6,217 bases of DNA, from assembly GCA_021442505.1 (NCBI GenBank), contig JABUTC010000029.1, positions 10,700-16,916 on the forward strand, given 5' to 3'. Position numbers and translations under genes: made by a program. The notes beneath the pieces were generated by a model, which saw only the letters and a list, made by a program, of their open reading frames with translations, did no database searches and was not told where the DNA came from. Positions 5,376 through 6,217 of the stretch are shown here, piece by piece. The first letter of the stretch is position 1; each line of letters starts with the position of its first letter. This stretch comes from Mogibacterium sp. (GTDB lineage Bacteria > Bacillota > Clostridia > Peptostreptococcales > Anaerovoracaceae).

Positions 5376-6217
5376 CTAGAAGAATGTGCAAAGCAGATCA
5401 GTGTAATCCGACGGATTCTCGATTGGAAGTCCCGCTATGAGAAGTGCCTGATTGTAGAGCACCTCGCACATAGCCTTCGCCCTTTCAGGATTGTCGTTCT
5501 TATCCCTTTCGATAGCAAGGAACGCGTTGTGGTCGACATTGAGTTCGAGCACTCTCTTCGCCTTCATTCCCAGCTCGGGATTAACAACATTGAAGTACTT
5601 CTCCATCTCGAAGGTCACACCGTCACCGCTCGACAGGCATACCGGATGCGTGCGGAGCTTCGTAGAAGCTTTTACCACATCCACCTTCTCGCCGAGAGCC
5701 TCCCTGATGAACTTGAAGGTGTCTTCGAAAATCACCTCGATTCTCTCGTCCTTTTCGCCGCCAAGGTCAAAGTCTCCGTCGATGACCGACATGAAGCTCT
5801 TCTCCTTGTAGTTTCTGAACATATCGGCGATGAACTCGTCCATGCTGTCCGTGAAATATAGAATCTCGATGTTCTTCTCCTTGAGTACCTCGGTCTGCGG
5901 CATACGGTCGATTGCCTCGATGCTGTCGCCTGCAGCGTAGTAGATGTACTCCTGGCTCTCCTGCATGCGGCCGAAATACTCTTCGAGTGTAACGAACTTT
6001 TTCTCGGTCGATGAGTAGAACAGGAAGAAGTCCTGAAGCTCGTTCTTCTTTGCGCCGTAATCATCGAGCGCACAGAGCTTGAGCTGTCTGCCGAAACCCT
6101 TGAAGAACTCCTCGTACTGCTCTCTGTCGTTCTTGAGCATGTCCTCGAGTTTAGCACGGATCTTTTTCTCGAGATTTGCGGCAATCAGCTTGAGCTGTCT
6201 GTCGTGCTGCAGCATCT
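5376..6217 (-). CDS. htpG: Molecular chaperone HtpG (Hsp90), C-terminal part, cut by window edge
   Basis: This is the last 279 full codons of bacterial Hsp90, an ATP-driven dimeric cytosolic chaperone; full proteins have roughly 620-650 residues. The N-terminal GHKL ATPase domain lies outside the window. The visible part begins in the middle domain (LQHDRQLKLIAANLEKKI), continues through YYAAGDSIEAIDRMPQTEVL, and NIEILYFTDSMDEFIADMF, which are typical middle-domain strands and helices. It ends in the C-terminal dimerisation domain (VLELNVDHNAFLAI at about 223-236 of the fragment; ALLIAGLPIENPSDYTDLL near the end). The Met encoded at 6213-6215 is internal, since the frame stays open through the edge and the residues after it match mid-protein Hsp90. 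The stop is TAG at 5376-5378. Its downstream neighbour cooC starts 19 nt later, so htpG is probably in the same transcript and the promoter would lie upstream of the window. Confidence 0.95.
   Translation of the reverse strand, partial: MLQHDRQLKLIAANLEKKIRAKLEDMLKNDREQYEEFFKGFGRQLKLCALDDYGAKKNELQDFFLFYSSTEKKFVTLEEYFGRMQESQEYIYYAAGDSIEAIDRMPQTEVLKEKNIEILYFTDSMDEFIADMFRNYKEKSFMSVIDGDFDLGGEKDERIEVIFEDTFKFIREALGEKVDVVKASTKLRTHPVCLSSGDGVTFEMEKYFNVVNPELGMKAKRVLELNVDHNAFLAIERDKNDNPERAKAMCEVLYNQALLIAGLPIENPSDYTDLLCTFF

Larger units (their letters stand above)
1..6217 (-). other. Part of a single probable operon, htpG to AcsB-like gene
   Basis: Seven genes share one direction with gaps of 19, 26, 2, 37, 16 and 5 nt. 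None of the gaps holds a GC-rich hairpin with a T-run, or space for a separate promoter with a leader. The longest (1533-1569) holds only the activase ribosome binding site. There is no non-coding stretch above 40 nt in the window. Whether htpG is truly co-transcribed with the metalloenzyme genes is inferred from the 19-nt gap alone. Confidence 0.7.

Noticed and set aside
5732..6184. Minus-strand open frame of 150 aa inside htpG, Ser/Arg/Thr-rich
   Set aside because: It is the out-of-frame shadow of the well-supported Hsp90 reading frame, with composition typical of a shifted frame.
1..6217. Searched for tRNA, rRNA, CRISPR, insertion-sequence ends, riboswitches
   Set aside because: Almost every base is within protein-coding genes and none of these structures is visible.

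Overview
The window is a tightly packed, single-direction stretch of a low-to-mid GC anaerobic Bacillota (Clostridia-type) genome. This is inferred from strong AGGAGG-type ribosome binding sites, an AAG/GAG/AGA-rich codon style, and oxygen-sensitive enzyme families. I cannot place it to genus. All seven genes lie on the minus strand, so transcription runs from high to low coordinates. The gaps are 2 to 37 nt, and no terminator-like hairpin or promoter-sized space is visible. The whole window therefore reads as part of one operon that begins and ends outside it.

In transcription order the genes are: (1) the C-terminal part of the chaperone HtpG/Hsp90 (5376-6217, cut by the window edge); (2) a CooC-type MinD/ParA-fold ATPase with the CXC metal motif (4595-5356); (3) and (4) two subunits of the benzoyl-CoA reductase / 2-hydroxyacyl-CoA dehydratase (BcrB/C, HgdA/B) family, 396 aa from a TTG start (3378-4568) and an unusually long 601 aa (1570-3375); (5) the matching BadF/BcrA/HgdC-type ATP-dependent activase with both cluster cysteines intact (738-1532); (6) a 66-aa protein with a CXC/CXXC N-terminus and one probable membrane segment (521-721); (7) the first 171 residues of a protein that looks like the middle domain of acetyl-CoA synthase (AcsB/CdhC), running off the left edge (1-515).

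The combination is the notable point. A nickel-enzyme maturation ATPase (CooC) and an acetyl-CoA-synthase-like protein flank an ATP-driven low-potential electron-transfer pair (activase plus dehydratase/reductase-like heterodimer). The window shows no CO dehydrogenase catalytic subunit, CoA-transferase, 2-hydroxyacid dehydrogenase or ETF, so it does not look like a standard Wood-Ljungdahl cluster or a standard amino-acid (hgd/had/fld) fermentation operon. My working inference is a metallocofactor redox system. In it, CooC loads a metal, probably nickel, into the AcsB-like protein, and the activase/reductase pair delivers electrons at very low potential to that protein or to an unknown small substrate. 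The substrate is not knowable from the sequence.
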